Part shown: in pieces, positions 9,273 through 19,335 of the stretch
Layout: every line of letters begins with the position of its first letter
Position numbering within the stretch: position 1 is the first letter of the stretch
NCBI RefSeq assembly: GCF_001687325.1
Contig: NZ_LZRD01000014.1
Coordinates: forward strand, 62,001-126,000
DNA: 64,000 nt
Origin: Streptomyces sp. PTY087I2
Lineage (GTDB): Bacteria; Actinomycetota; Actinomycetes; Streptomycetales; Streptomycetaceae
Direction of reading: 5' to 3'
The notes under the pieces: generated by a model
Databases searched by the model: none
Seen by the model: the letters and a program-made list of their open reading frames with translations, nothing else
What the model was told of the DNA's origin: nothing
Made by a program: the position numbers and the translations under genes

Positions 9273-10055
9273 ATGCCGTCCGATCCCGCCTTCCTGTGGC
9301 TGCTGCCCGAGCACGCGGTGGACCGCTTCGCCGCCGCGCTCGGCGGTACCCGGCTGCTCACCTCCGGAGAACGGGCGGCTCTCGGCCGACGGCTGACCCC
9401 GGGGGCCGCGCGGCGCTATCTGGGAGCGCGGCTGCTGTGCCGCTACGCCCTCAGCGCACGGGTGCCCCGGCCCCTGGAGCACTGGCGTTTCACGACCGGC
9501 GAGCACGGCCGGCCGGAGCCGCTCCCCGACGGGGAGGGCCTGCGGTTCAACCTCTCGCACACCGAGGGGCTGATCGCCTGCGTCGTCACCCGGGGTCGGG
9601 GGTGCGGGGTCGACGTCGGCCCCGACCCCGCACCCGCCGGGCTGGTGACCTGGCTGGAGCCCCGGCTCGCCCCCGCCGAACGGGCCGAGCTGGCCGCTTC
9701 GGCCCCCGGTGTGCGAAACGCCGTCGCCGGGGAGCTGTGGGTGCTCAAGGAGGCCTATCTCAAGGCTCTGGGCACCGGTCTGACCCGGGACCTGGGCGGT
9801 TTCGCGTTCGGACCGCGCGGAAGCGGCCGGATCCGCGTGCACGACCGCGATCGGCGTCGGCCGCCGGACGCCGCGGCCCGCTGGTGGTTCGACCTGCTCC
9901 GCCCCGCACCCGGCTACCTCGTGGCCGTCGCCGCCGAGGACGGCCACCCGGAGGATCTCCGCCGTATCGACCTCGCCCCCCTCTCGCCCCTGGACCTGCC
10001 GCACGCGGGCCCCTCGCCCCTGGACCTCTCGCACGCGGACCTCTCGTCCGTCTGA
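9273..10055 (+). CDS. Sfp-type 4'-phosphopantetheinyl transferase, atypical metal site
   Basis: The ATG at 9273 lies 20 bp after the dehydrogenase stop and follows AAAGGG; the product is 260 residues. Family motifs are FNLSHTEGL (about residues 93-101), GVDVG (Asp114) and WVLKEAYLKALGTGL (Lys159, Glu160). These enzymes transfer phosphopantetheine from CoA to the carrier-protein serine, presumably here on the synthase's ACPs, which must lie outside the window. In Sfp the metal ligands are Asp107, Glu109 and Glu151; the middle ligand is Gly116 here, with Asp118 nearby. The last 25 residues contain an imperfect duplication (SPLDLPHAGP then SPLDLSHADL). Family identity is strong; full activity is less certain. 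Confidence 0.85.
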   Translation: MPSDPAFLWLLPEHAVDRFAAALGGTRLLTSGERAALGRRLTPGAARRYLGARLLCRYALSARVPRPLEHWRFTTGEHGRPEPLPDGEGLRFNLSHTEGLIACVVTRGRGCGVDVGPDPAPAGLVTWLEPRLAPAERAELAASAPGVRNAVAGELWVLKEAYLKALGTGLTRDLGGFAFGPRGSGRIRVHDRDRRRPPDAAARWWFDLLRPAPGYLVAVAAEDGHPEDLRRIDLAPLSPLDLPHAGPSPLDLSHADLSSV

Positions 10056-10078
10056 GACCGACCACGAAGGACACTTCC

Positions 10079-11368
10079 ATGTCACAGCCCACCCGCCCCC
10101 GCGTGGCTATCGTCGGAGCCGGTGTCGCCGGACTCTCGGCCGCGTACCACCTGCGCGACCGCGCCCGGATCACGATCTTCGAGCGGGAGGACCGCCTGGG
10201 CGGTCACGCCAACACGGTCGAGGTCGTGGAGAACGGCCGCACCCTCGGCATCGACACCGCCTTCGTCGTGTTCAACCGCCCCGCCTACACCAACCTCTGC
10301 GAGTTCTTCGAGGAGTTGGGCGTCGACACCGTCAAGCACCGCGGCGCCTTCAACTTCTTCGACCGGAACAGCGGTCTGGAGTACGGGACCAAGGAACTCG
10401 ACATGAGCGAGGAGGAGGTGTCCGCCCGTTACTCCGAGGAGTTCCTGACCATCTGGCGTGAGGCGCGGCGTTTCCACACCGAGGGGCGCAAGGACTTCGT
10501 CCGCAAGAAGGCCGACATCCCCCTCGGCGAGTACCTGGACCGGGGCGGCTACAGCCAGGCGTTCCGCCACTCGTACGTGATCCTGCTGTGCTCGGCGGTG
10601 TGGTCGATTCCCGCCGAGCTGATCTGGCAGATGCCCGCCAGCACCGCGATCGCGTTCTTCATGGGGCACGACGAGGGCGGGCTCGGCGGCCGCGAGGTGG
10701 ACTGGCGGACGGTCGGGGGCGGTTCCATCTCCTATGTGCGCAAGGCGCTGGCCGCGATCGGCCCGGAGATCCGGTCCGGGGAGCCGGTGACCGCGATCCA
10801 CCAGGACGGCGACGGGGCCACCGTGACCACTGCGCAGGGGTCCGAGCGGTTCGACTACGTGGTCGTCGGCGCGCACGCCGACGAGGCGCTCGCCATGCTG
10901 GACAACCCCACCGAGCGGCAGACCGCGGTGCTCTCCAAGGTGGCGTACAACGGCTCGTCGGTCATCCTGCACACCGACCCGTCCGTGGTGCCGGCCGACC
11001 GGGAACGCTGGGAGGCGTGGAACTACGGCAAGGTCGAGGTCGACGGGCAGCCGAAGACCTATGTGGCCTATTACATGAACAAACTGCACGGATTCACCGC
11101 CGAGAAGGACTATTTCGTCACCCTCGACTACCCGGGCGAGGTGGACCCGGCGACCGTCATCGCCGAATTCCCCTACAGCCACCCCATCATCGACGTGGCG
11201 GTCCGCGAACTACAGAAGGACATCTACGACGTCAATGACGGCACCCGCGTGAAGCTGTGCGGTTCCTATTTCCACGCCAAGCGCCACGGCGTGGACCAGA
11301 TAGGTTCGCACGAGGCCGGATACTCCTCCGGAATGGATGTAGCGGCCCGGATCATCAGCGAACTCTGA
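10079..11368 (+). CDS. FAD-dependent oxidoreductase, amine-oxidase/desaturase superfamily
   Basis: The ATG at 10079 lies 23 bp after the phosphopantetheinyl transferase, giving 429 residues. The N-terminal dinucleotide fold VAIVGAGVAGLSAAYHL, the acidic strand end IFEREDRLGGHANTV and the C-terminal region IGSHEAGYSSGMDVAARII match NAD(P)/FAD-binding proteins of the COG2907 type, related to amine oxidases and phytoene desaturases. Members often sit beside cyclopropane fatty acid synthases, so lipid chains are plausible substrates. It is the last gene of the operon and ends just before a strong hairpin. The actual substrate, and whether it desaturates, isomerises or oxidises, cannot be read from the sequence. 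Confidence 0.85.
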   Translation: MSQPTRPRVAIVGAGVAGLSAAYHLRDRARITIFEREDRLGGHANTVEVVENGRTLGIDTAFVVFNRPAYTNLCEFFEELGVDTVKHRGAFNFFDRNSGLEYGTKELDMSEEEVSARYSEEFLTIWREARRFHTEGRKDFVRKKADIPLGEYLDRGGYSQAFRHSYVILLCSAVWSIPAELIWQMPASTAIAFFMGHDEGGLGGREVDWRTVGGGSISYVRKALAAIGPEIRSGEPVTAIHQDGDGATVTTAQGSERFDYVVVGAHADEALAMLDNPTERQTAVLSKVAYNGSSVILHTDPSVVPADRERWEAWNYGKVEVDGQPKTYVAYYMNKLHGFTAEKDYFVTLDYPGEVDPATVIAEFPYSHPIIDVAVRELQKDIYDVNDGTRVKLCGSYFHAKRHGVDQIGSHEAGYSSGMDVAARIISEL

Positions 11369-11397
11369 CCGATCCGCCCCGGCCGAGGGGTCGTACG

Positions 11398-11438
11398 AAA
11401 CGTCCCGGAGAATCCTTGAAGGATTCTCCGGGACGTTT
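11398..11438. terminator. bidirectional terminator, perfect 18-bp stem
   Basis: AAACGTCCCGGAGAATCC is followed by the loop TTGAA and the exact reverse complement of the first arm. It lies between the convergent FAD oxidoreductase and SARP genes. Because both ends are A/T-rich (AAA before, TTT after), it can act as an intrinsic terminator in both directions, and it marks the right end of the synthase operon. Confidence 0.9.
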
Positions 11439-11448
11439 CTCTACGACC

Positions 11449-12396
11449 TCACACTCTGCCGGTGTACAGCTCCCGGCCGCTGAGGAGGTCGGTCAGAAAC
11501 CCGAGGGCCGAGCGTTCCGCCGGCCCGTCCGCCCGCTCGACGTGCCGGACCGCGAACCGGTGGGGGCGCGCCGCCTCGCGGCCGGCCGGCGATCGGAGCG
11601 GCAGGGGCGCGATGGGCGCCCCCGCCCCCGCGGCGGACAGCTCGGGGGACTGCGCGCCGATCTGTTCGAGGCGGGCGCTCAGCAGCGGGGTGTGCCCGTG
11701 GGCCGCGGTGAGCCGCTGCCGGGCCTCGGTGTAGACGCCGATCGCCTCCCCGCCCCGGCCGGAGCGGCACAGGGCCAGCATCAGCTGGTCGTGGAAGCGT
11801 TCGCACAGCGGGTGGGCGACGGTGGCCTGCCGCAGTTCCGGCAGGACGTCCTCGTGCCGGAGGGAGCTCAGGGCCGCGTCGAAGAGGAGTTCCAGCGCCC
11901 GCCGTCGCACGTCCTGGAGCTGTTCGGCGAGGGCCGCGCCGAGGGGCCCGTGCGGGCCCTCGCCCTCCAGGACGGCCCCGCGCCACAGCGGGAGGGCCTT
12001 GCGCAGAATTCCGTACGCTTCCTCGGGAGCTGTCCGGCACCGGCCCTGGGCCCGGGAGACGGCGAGGCAGAAGCGGCCGCTGTCCGTCTCCGCCGGGGAC
12101 ACCCGCAGCATGAGCCCGTCGGCCCCGGTGACCAGACGAGCCTGCCCGCCCCTCGCCCTCTCCGCCGTTTCCACGGTCTTCCGCAGCCCCGAGAAATGGG
12201 CGTTGAGGGCGTTGCGTGCCTGTTTCGGCGCCTGCCCGCCCCAGATCTCTCGCATCAGCTCCTCCCTCGGTACGAAGGAATTCGGCCGTGCGATCAGCGC
12301 TCCGAGCAGCCGTTTCTGTTTGGGGCTGGTCAGTGGCGTTCGAAGGCGGCGCTCCTCATCGAAAAGATCGGGCGGGCCCAGAATCCTGAACTGCAT
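11449..12396 (-). CDS. SARP-family transcriptional activator (OmpR-type HTH + BTAD)
   Basis: The chosen start gives MQFRILGP, the usual opening of SARPs, with GGGGAGG seven nt upstream; an ATG two codons earlier and a longer form from 12441 are possible. The 315-residue protein has an OmpR-like winged helix (residues 1-95, with SPKQKRLLGALIARPNSFVPREEL) and a bacterial transcriptional activation domain (about 97-245, with GPLGAALAEQLQDVRRRALELLFDAAL and VAHPLCERFHDQLMLAL). SARPs are pathway-specific activators in Streptomyces. Its position convergent to the PUFA-type operon makes it the likely switch for that cluster. No bldA-dependent TTA codon was noticed. Confidence 0.9.
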   Translation of the reverse strand: MQFRILGPPDLFDEERRLRTPLTSPKQKRLLGALIARPNSFVPREELMREIWGGQAPKQARNALNAHFSGLRKTVETAERARGGQARLVTGADGLMLRVSPAETDSGRFCLAVSRAQGRCRTAPEEAYGILRKALPLWRGAVLEGEGPHGPLGAALAEQLQDVRRRALELLFDAALSSLRHEDVLPELRQATVAHPLCERFHDQLMLALCRSGRGGEAIGVYTEARQRLTAAHGHTPLLSARLEQIGAQSPELSAAGAGAPIAPLPLRSPAGREAARPHRFAVRHVERADGPAERSALGFLTDLLSGRELYTGRV

Positions 12397-12646
12397 TCCC
12401 ATGCCTCCCCACATGCGGTGGATGATGTCCGCCGTGTGCATTCACCCGCGAGAAGACCATTTCCGCGCACGGGGAAACATGAGGGATTGCCACTCACTTC
12501 ACATGCGACTCACCCGGCCCGTTCCCCGGAAAGCGGAGAGGCAGGCGGAAGGAAGGTGAGTACCGGCCACTCAGGCGCCGGACCCCACCGCCGTGCTGCC
12601 ATGGGGCCGGACGCTTCGGGGCTGCCCGCAGCTCACGGCCGGGGCG
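12397..12646. other. intergenic region: SARP upstream region and MerR 3' flank
   Basis: About 250 bp between the SARP start and the MerR stop, both minus strand. It must contain the SARP promoter unless MerR and SARP are co-transcribed. I saw no convincing hairpin or SARP heptamer repeat here. Confidence 0.5.
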
Positions 12647-13303
12647 TCAGCTGCGATGGCGGACCGTCGACTCCGCCTCCTGCGCGAGCCGGCGCAGGGC
12701 CAGCAGCGCGGGCTCCAGCAGAACGGTCAGCAGGACGGCTCGCTCCGCCTTCTCCAGCGGGTCGTCCGGCCCCTGGAGCTGGTCCAGGTCGAGCGTGGCC
12801 GTCTGCTCGGCCAGCGCCGCGTAGGGCAGCAGCGTGCGCCAGCTGTATTCCATGCCGAGGGAGTTGAGCGTATGCAGGGTCTGGGTGAGGGTCTCCCGGG
12901 CGGGGTTGTGCTCGGAGACGGTCCATCCCATCTCCGCGATCAGGGCGTCGACGTCGCCGGCACCCCCGCCCGGCGCCTCGTCCGGCGCCCGGGCGGGGGT
13001 GTCGCCCTCGGCGGGCGGCCGGATACCGAAGACCAGTCCCAGCAGCTCGTGCGTGTCGGCCTTGCCCTCGTTGACGACGTCCAGGACGTCCTTGGCCGCG
13101 CTCACGGTCAGCCCCCGCACTCCTATGAGAGCCCGGATCAGCCGCAGGCGGCGTACATGGACCTCGCCGTACTCCGCCTGGGTCGCGGCGGTGGCGCGCC
13201 CCGGCGGCAGCAGCCCTTCCCGCAGGTAGTACTTGATCGTCGCGGTGGCCACACCGCTGCGGCGGCTCAGCTCGGAAATTCTCACGCGGATTCGGCTCCC
13301 CAC
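12647..13303 (-). CDS. MerR-family transcriptional regulator
   Basis: The 218-residue protein starts with a MerR winged helix: VRISELSRRSGVATATIKYYLREGLLPP, then EVHVRRLRLIRALIGVRGLTV. A variable C-terminal effector region follows, with no evident Cys cluster for metal sensing, so a small organic ligand or redox cue is as likely. It is divergent from the ABM-like gene at 13371 with 67 bp between starts, which suggests control of itself and that gene. Its relation to the PUFA-type cluster is positional only. Confidence 0.88.
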   Translation of the reverse strand: MGSRIRVRISELSRRSGVATATIKYYLREGLLPPGRATAATQAEYGEVHVRRLRLIRALIGVRGLTVSAAKDVLDVVNEGKADTHELLGLVFGIRPPAEGDTPARAPDEAPGGGAGDVDALIAEMGWTVSEHNPARETLTQTLHTLNSLGMEYSWRTLLPYAALAEQTATLDLDQLQGPDDPLEKAERAVLLTVLLEPALLALRRLAQEAESTVRHRS

Positions 13304-13370
13304 TGGCGACTAGGCAGTACCACTGTCTAATATAGATACCGCCACTCACCAACTGTGATGCGAGGATACC
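13304..13370. promoter_or_regulatory. divergent MerR / ABM-like promoter region
   Basis: This 67-bp spacer is more A/T-rich than its surroundings and contains TCTA-ATA-TAGA (13326-13336), an inverted repeat overlapping TAATAT/TATAGAT, the best -10 candidates. TACCACT and TACCGCCACT flank it as an imperfect direct repeat. It is a likely MerR operator, but I could not define the dyad confidently. Confidence 0.45.
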
Positions 13371-13793
13371 GTGCCGACTCTTCCCTGGACGACGCCGAAC
13401 CCGGCCCGGCCCGACACCACCGCCTTCGTCATGGCTTCACGCCTGGAGGTGAAGTCCCGCAAACACACCCCGCGCTTCTTCCTGAAGTCGCTTTCCGCCT
13501 GGGGCCAGGTGCGCAAGGCGCCGGGAGCCCTCGGAGCCTCCCTGGAGGCCCAGCTGCTGAAGGGCGTCTTCTACACACTCTCCGCCTGGGAGGACAAGGA
13601 CGCGCTCTACACCTACGCGCGGACAGAGCCTCACAAGAGCGTCATGACCGGACTGCGCTCCGTGATGGGCTCGTCGACGTTCACCTTCTGGGAGGTGCCG
13701 GTGGCCCAGCTGCCCATCACCTGGGAGGACGCCAAGCGGCACATCGAGGCGCAGGCGCGCCAGGACGCCGTACAAGGCGGCGGGCGCGCCTGA
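13371..13793 (+). CDS. ABM/DUF3291-like small protein
   Basis: It starts at GTG 13371 with GAGG five nt upstream; 140 residues. The pattern FYTLSAWEDKDALYTYARTEPHK and STFTFWEVP resembles dimeric alpha-beta-barrel proteins (antibiotic biosynthesis monooxygenase or DUF3291 type, which includes spheroidene monooxygenase relatives). It has no signal peptide or membrane segment. Divergent from a MerR regulator that probably controls it. Monooxygenase, heme-related or purely structural roles are all possible. Confidence 0.6.
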   Translation: MPTLPWTTPNPARPDTTAFVMASRLEVKSRKHTPRFFLKSLSAWGQVRKAPGALGASLEAQLLKGVFYTLSAWEDKDALYTYARTEPHKSVMTGLRSVMGSSTFTFWEVPVAQLPITWEDAKRHIEAQARQDAVQGGGRA

Positions 13794-13804
13794 CCCACTT
13801 GTCT

Positions 13805-13838
13805 CCCGGTCCAGGGCCTCCCCCGCCTCTGGACCGGG
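13805..13838. terminator. GC-rich hairpin between convergent genes
   Basis: CCCGGTCCAG pairs with CTGGACCGGG across a 14-nt loop. It lies between the ABM-like gene and the convergent membrane-protein gene, so it probably ends both transcripts. Confidence 0.6.
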
Positions 13839-13840
13839 GC

Positions 13841-14371
13841 TCAGCCGCGCTTCGGGCGCTTGCGGGCGGAGGCCTTGCGGGCCGCCGGGTTGCCGGTGCG
13901 GGTCGAGCGGCGCTTCTCGAACTGGGCGCGGGCCTTCTCGTACTCGGTGCGGCGCAGCTTCTCGCCCGGGGCCTCGGTGAGCGAGCGGACGAAGTAGGCG
14001 AGGAGCGAGCCGATGAAGCCGATGGACTTCAGGCCGCGCAGGGCGTCCTCGCGGGACGGGTCCTCGGGGCGGGCGCCGAAGCTCTCCCAGGTCTTGCGGA
14101 ACGCGATGGCGCTACAGATCGAGAACATCGCGATGACCAGCATCCCGATGAACCCGCCGACCTCCGCGATCTCCAGCCCCTCGTAGGCGAAGCGCAGGAC
14201 GAAGCAGGCGGCGACGGCGGCGGCCAGGGAGCCGACGGCGACGCCGGCGCGGCGGAGCCCGTAACCGCCGTCGTGGTCGACCCACGTCGTGCCGAAGAAG
14301 CGGATCGGCTCGGGCTGCGGCCCCGGGGCCGTGCCGGGCGGGGTGCCGGGGGCTGCGCTGTTCTCGCTCAC
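13841..14371 (-). CDS. conserved membrane protein, function unknown
   Basis: 176 residues from a GTG start. A Pro-rich cytoplasmic N-terminus is followed by hydrophobic segments around residues 44-64 and 72-92 and a weaker one near 118-130, then a strongly basic tail (RRSTRTGNPAARKASARKRPKRG region). No catalytic motif was recognised. The basic tail may contact nucleic acid or anionic lipid, but that is only a guess. Confidence 0.7.
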   Translation of the reverse strand: MSENSAAPGTPPGTAPGPQPEPIRFFGTTWVDHDGGYGLRRAGVAVGSLAAAVAACFVLRFAYEGLEIAEVGGFIGMLVIAMFSICSAIAFRKTWESFGARPEDPSREDALRGLKSIGFIGSLLAYFVRSLTEAPGEKLRRTEYEKARAQFEKRRSTRTGNPAARKASARKRPKRG

Positions 14372-14416
14372 GGGGTCGATTATCCCCCGCCGCCCCCAGT
14401 ACCCCGGGCGGTGCCG

Positions 14417-14764
14417 TCAGTCGCAGCGCGGTGCGATGTAGCCGTCACGCCCCGTGTAGACGTAGGCGTCCGAGACGAACTGGCCGTTGGCGATGTTGTC
14501 CCAGAGGTTCGACGTGCCGTACGGGCCGGTGACCCGCTCCCCCGGCTTCTGGCAGTAGATCGGGATCTTCTGGCCGTACGGCAGGGTCCGGACGATGCGG
14601 TAGCTGGTGCCCGGTCCGGTGCGGACGTTGACCCGGTAGCCCGGGGCGATCGGGTAGCGGGTGCCGGACGCGGTGGTCTCGATCTCCCCCGCCGCCGACA
14701 CGTTCTCCGCGGTCGCCGTCGCCTCGGCCGCCGCCTGGTCCTGCGTGTGCTCTTCAACGCCCAT
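14417..14764 (-). CDS. SH3-like domain protein
   Basis: 115 residues with GGGGGAG six nt before the ATG. The segment GYRVNVRTGPGTSYRIVRTLPYGQKIPIYCQ is a bacterial SH3 (SH3_3) repeat signature, of the kind found in proteins that bind peptidoglycan peptides. No N-terminal signal peptide is visible (the N-terminus is acidic/Ala-rich), so it may be intracellular or exported by another route. Two Cys could form a disulphide. Confidence 0.75.
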   Translation of the reverse strand: MGVEEHTQDQAAAEATATAENVSAAGEIETTASGTRYPIAPGYRVNVRTGPGTSYRIVRTLPYGQKIPIYCQKPGERVTGPYGTSNLWDNIANGQFVSDAYVYTGRDGYIAPRCD

Positions 14765-14898
14765 GTGGGACTCCCCCGTTGAGATGTCGCGTACGCACCT
14801 GTGCGTACGACGCGCAGGCTAGCAAGCCCCGTGCCTCTCGCACGCACCATCGACTAGGCTCCGTGCGTCGCATGCGCGTGAACACACGGGGGTGGTCG

Positions 14899-17097
<2,199 letters not shown>

Positions 17098-17338
17098 GGC
17101 GGTCCGGGTTTCCGGGGCGCTGCCCCGGACCGCGCTCCTCAATCGCCGGAGGGCTTGAATTGGTTGCCCGGAGACGCGGAAAGCGTTGGCCTCTCCACCG
17201 GAAGTGCCGGTGGAGAGGCCCGAATGCTCACCGGAGCGGCTGGTGAGGCCGGTCCGCCGCCGGGTTCCCGGGGCTCCGCCCCGGACCCCGCTCCTCAATC
17301 GCCGGAGGGGCTTGAATTTTGCCCGGGCGGCAGCCGCG
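17098..17338. repeat. two copies of a Streptomyces-type intergenic repeat
   Basis: GCTCCTCAATCGCCGGAGGG...CTTGAATT occurs at about 17135-17162 and again at 17291-17320, each preceded by a CGGGGC...GCCCCGGAC hairpin-like segment. The unit resembles the short interspersed elements at 27.6 and 49.3 kb. The whole 241-bp gap between the kinase and ilvD consists of these copies plus the terminator. Confidence 0.75.
17188..17220. terminator. bidirectional hairpin, perfect 14-bp stem
   Basis: GGCCTCTCCACCGG, loop AAGTG, then the exact reverse complement. It lies between the convergent kinase and ilvD genes. Confidence 0.75.
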
Positions 17339-19189
17339 TCAGCCGAGCTTCGAGATGTCGCGGACCGCTCCCCGGTCCGCGCTCGTCGCCATCGCCGCGT
17401 AGGCGCGCAGCGCGGCCGAGACCTTGCGGTCGCGGTTCTTCGGGGCGTACACCCCGTTCAGCGCCTCCCGGCGGCTCGTCAGTTCGGCCTCGTCGACGAG
17501 CAGTTCGATCGAGCGGTTCGGGATGTCGATACGGATGCGGTCGCCGTCCTCGACGAGCGCGATCGTGCCGCCGGAGGCCGCCTCGGGCGAGGCGTGGCCG
17601 ATGGAGAGGCCCGACGTGCCGCCGGAGAAGCGGCCGTCGGTGACCAGGGCGCAGACCTTGCCCAGACCCCGGCCCTTGAGGAAGGACGTGGGGTAGAGCA
17701 TCTCCTGCATACCGGGGCCGCCGCGCGGGCCCTCGTAACGGATGACGACGACGTCGCCCGGCTCGATCTCCTTGCGGAGGATCTTGTCGACGGCCTCGTC
17801 CTGCGATTCGCAGACGACGGCCGGACCCTCGAAGGTCCAGATCGACTCGTCGACGCCGGCGGTCTTCACGACACAGCCGTCCTCAGCGAGGTTGCCCTTG
17901 AGGACGGCGAGGCCGCCGTCCTTGGAGTAGGCGTGCTCGACGTCGCGGATGCAGCCGCCCGCCGCGTCCAGGTCGAGGGTGTCCCACCGCTCGGACTGCG
18001 AGAAGGCGGTGGCCGAGCGGACACAGCCGGGGGCCGCGTGCCACAGCTCGACGGCCTCGGCGGACGGGGAGCCGCCGCGGACGTCCCAGGTCTTCAGCCA
18101 CTCGGCGAGGGTGTCGGAGTGCACCGAGTGCACGTCCTCGTTGAGCAGACCGCCGCGGTGGAGTTCGCCGAGGAGGGCGGGGATACCGCCGGCGCGGTGC
18201 ACGTCCTCCATGTAGTACGTGCCGCCGGGGGCGACGTTCGGGGCGACCTTGGCGAGGCACGGGACGCGGCGCGAGACGGCGTCGATGTCGGCCAGGTCGT
18301 AGGCCAGCTCGGCCTCCTGCGCGGCGGCCAGCAGGTGCAGGATCGTGTTGGTCGAGCCGCCCATGGCGATGTCCAGCGCCATCGCGTTGTCGAACGCGGC
18401 GCGGGTGCCGATGGAGCGCGGCAGGACCGTCGCATCGTCCTGCTCGTAGTACCGCTTGGTGATCTCGACGATCGTGCGGCCGGCCTCCTCGTACAGCGCC
18501 TTGCGGGCGGTGTGGGTGGCGAGGACCGAGCCGTTGCCGGGGAGGGAGAGGCCGAGGGCCTCGGTCAGGCAGTTCATGGAGTTGGCGGTGAACATGCCGG
18601 AACAGCTGCCGCAGGTGGGGCAGGCGTTCTCCTCGATACGGAGGATGTCCTCGTCCGAGATCGACTCATCGACCGCGTCGCTGATCGCGTTGACCAGGTC
18701 GAGTTTTCGCACGGTCCCGTCGACGAGGGTGGCTTTGCCGGCCTCCATCGGGCCGCCGGAGACGAAGACCGTCGGGATGTTGAGGCGCATCGCGGCGTTC
18801 AGCATGCCCGGGGTGATCTTGTCGCAGTTGGAGATGCAGATCAGGGCGTCCGCGCAGTGCGCCTCGACCATGTACTCCACGGAGTCCGCGATCAGGTCGC
18901 GGGAGGGCAGGCTGTAGAGCATGCCGCCGTGGCCCATCGCGATGCCGTCGTCCACGGCGATCGTGTTGAACTCGCGCGGGACCGCGCCCGCCGCCTGGAT
19001 CGCCTCGGAGACGATCCGGCCGACCGGGGCGAGGTGGGTGTGGCCGGGGACGAACTCGGTGAACGAGTTGGCGACGGCGATGATCGGCTTGCCGATGTCC
19101 GCGCTCGCTACGCCCGACGCGCGCATAAGGGCGCGCGCGCCCGCCATGTTGCGTCCGTGGGTGACCGTGCGGGACCTCAGCTGGGGCAT
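17339..19189 (-). CDS. ilvD: dihydroxy-acid dehydratase
   Basis: A 616-residue IlvD/Edd enzyme that dehydrates 2,3-dihydroxy-isovalerate and -methylvalerate in valine/isoleucine synthesis. Cluster and active-site signatures are ISNCDKITPGML, NACPTCGSCSGMFTANSMNCL and GRFSGGTSGLSIGHASPEAA. Length and start (MPQLRSRTVTHGRNMAGARALMRA) are typical. It stands alone; the leader shows GACAG/CTGTC arms around a T-rich stretch at about 19216-19250 that may be an operator or part of the promoter. Confidence 0.97.
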   Translation of the reverse strand: MPQLRSRTVTHGRNMAGARALMRASGVASADIGKPIIAVANSFTEFVPGHTHLAPVGRIVSEAIQAAGAVPREFNTIAVDDGIAMGHGGMLYSLPSRDLIADSVEYMVEAHCADALICISNCDKITPGMLNAAMRLNIPTVFVSGGPMEAGKATLVDGTVRKLDLVNAISDAVDESISDEDILRIEENACPTCGSCSGMFTANSMNCLTEALGLSLPGNGSVLATHTARKALYEEAGRTIVEITKRYYEQDDATVLPRSIGTRAAFDNAMALDIAMGGSTNTILHLLAAAQEAELAYDLADIDAVSRRVPCLAKVAPNVAPGGTYYMEDVHRAGGIPALLGELHRGGLLNEDVHSVHSDTLAEWLKTWDVRGGSPSAEAVELWHAAPGCVRSATAFSQSERWDTLDLDAAGGCIRDVEHAYSKDGGLAVLKGNLAEDGCVVKTAGVDESIWTFEGPAVVCESQDEAVDKILRKEIEPGDVVVIRYEGPRGGPGMQEMLYPTSFLKGRGLGKVCALVTDGRFSGGTSGLSIGHASPEAASGGTIALVEDGDRIRIDIPNRSIELLVDEAELTSRREALNGVYAPKNRDRKVSAALRAYAAMATSADRGAVRDISKLG

Positions 19190-19335
19190 CGTCGCTCGCT
19201 CCTTCGGCAGGTGGACTGCCTCCGACAGTTAAAGAAAAGGCTGTCTTCGAGCGTACGCCCCGAATCCAAGATCTGGACAGGCGGTCCGGAATGCGGGACA
19301 TGGTGGTCGCTGGGTGGTCACCCCGTCCCGCCGCT

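Noticed and set aside
11257..12867. 536-residue plus-strand frame across the SARP gene
   Set aside because: It runs antisense to a clear SARP and crosses the terminator; its content is Arg/Pro/Gly-rich noise.
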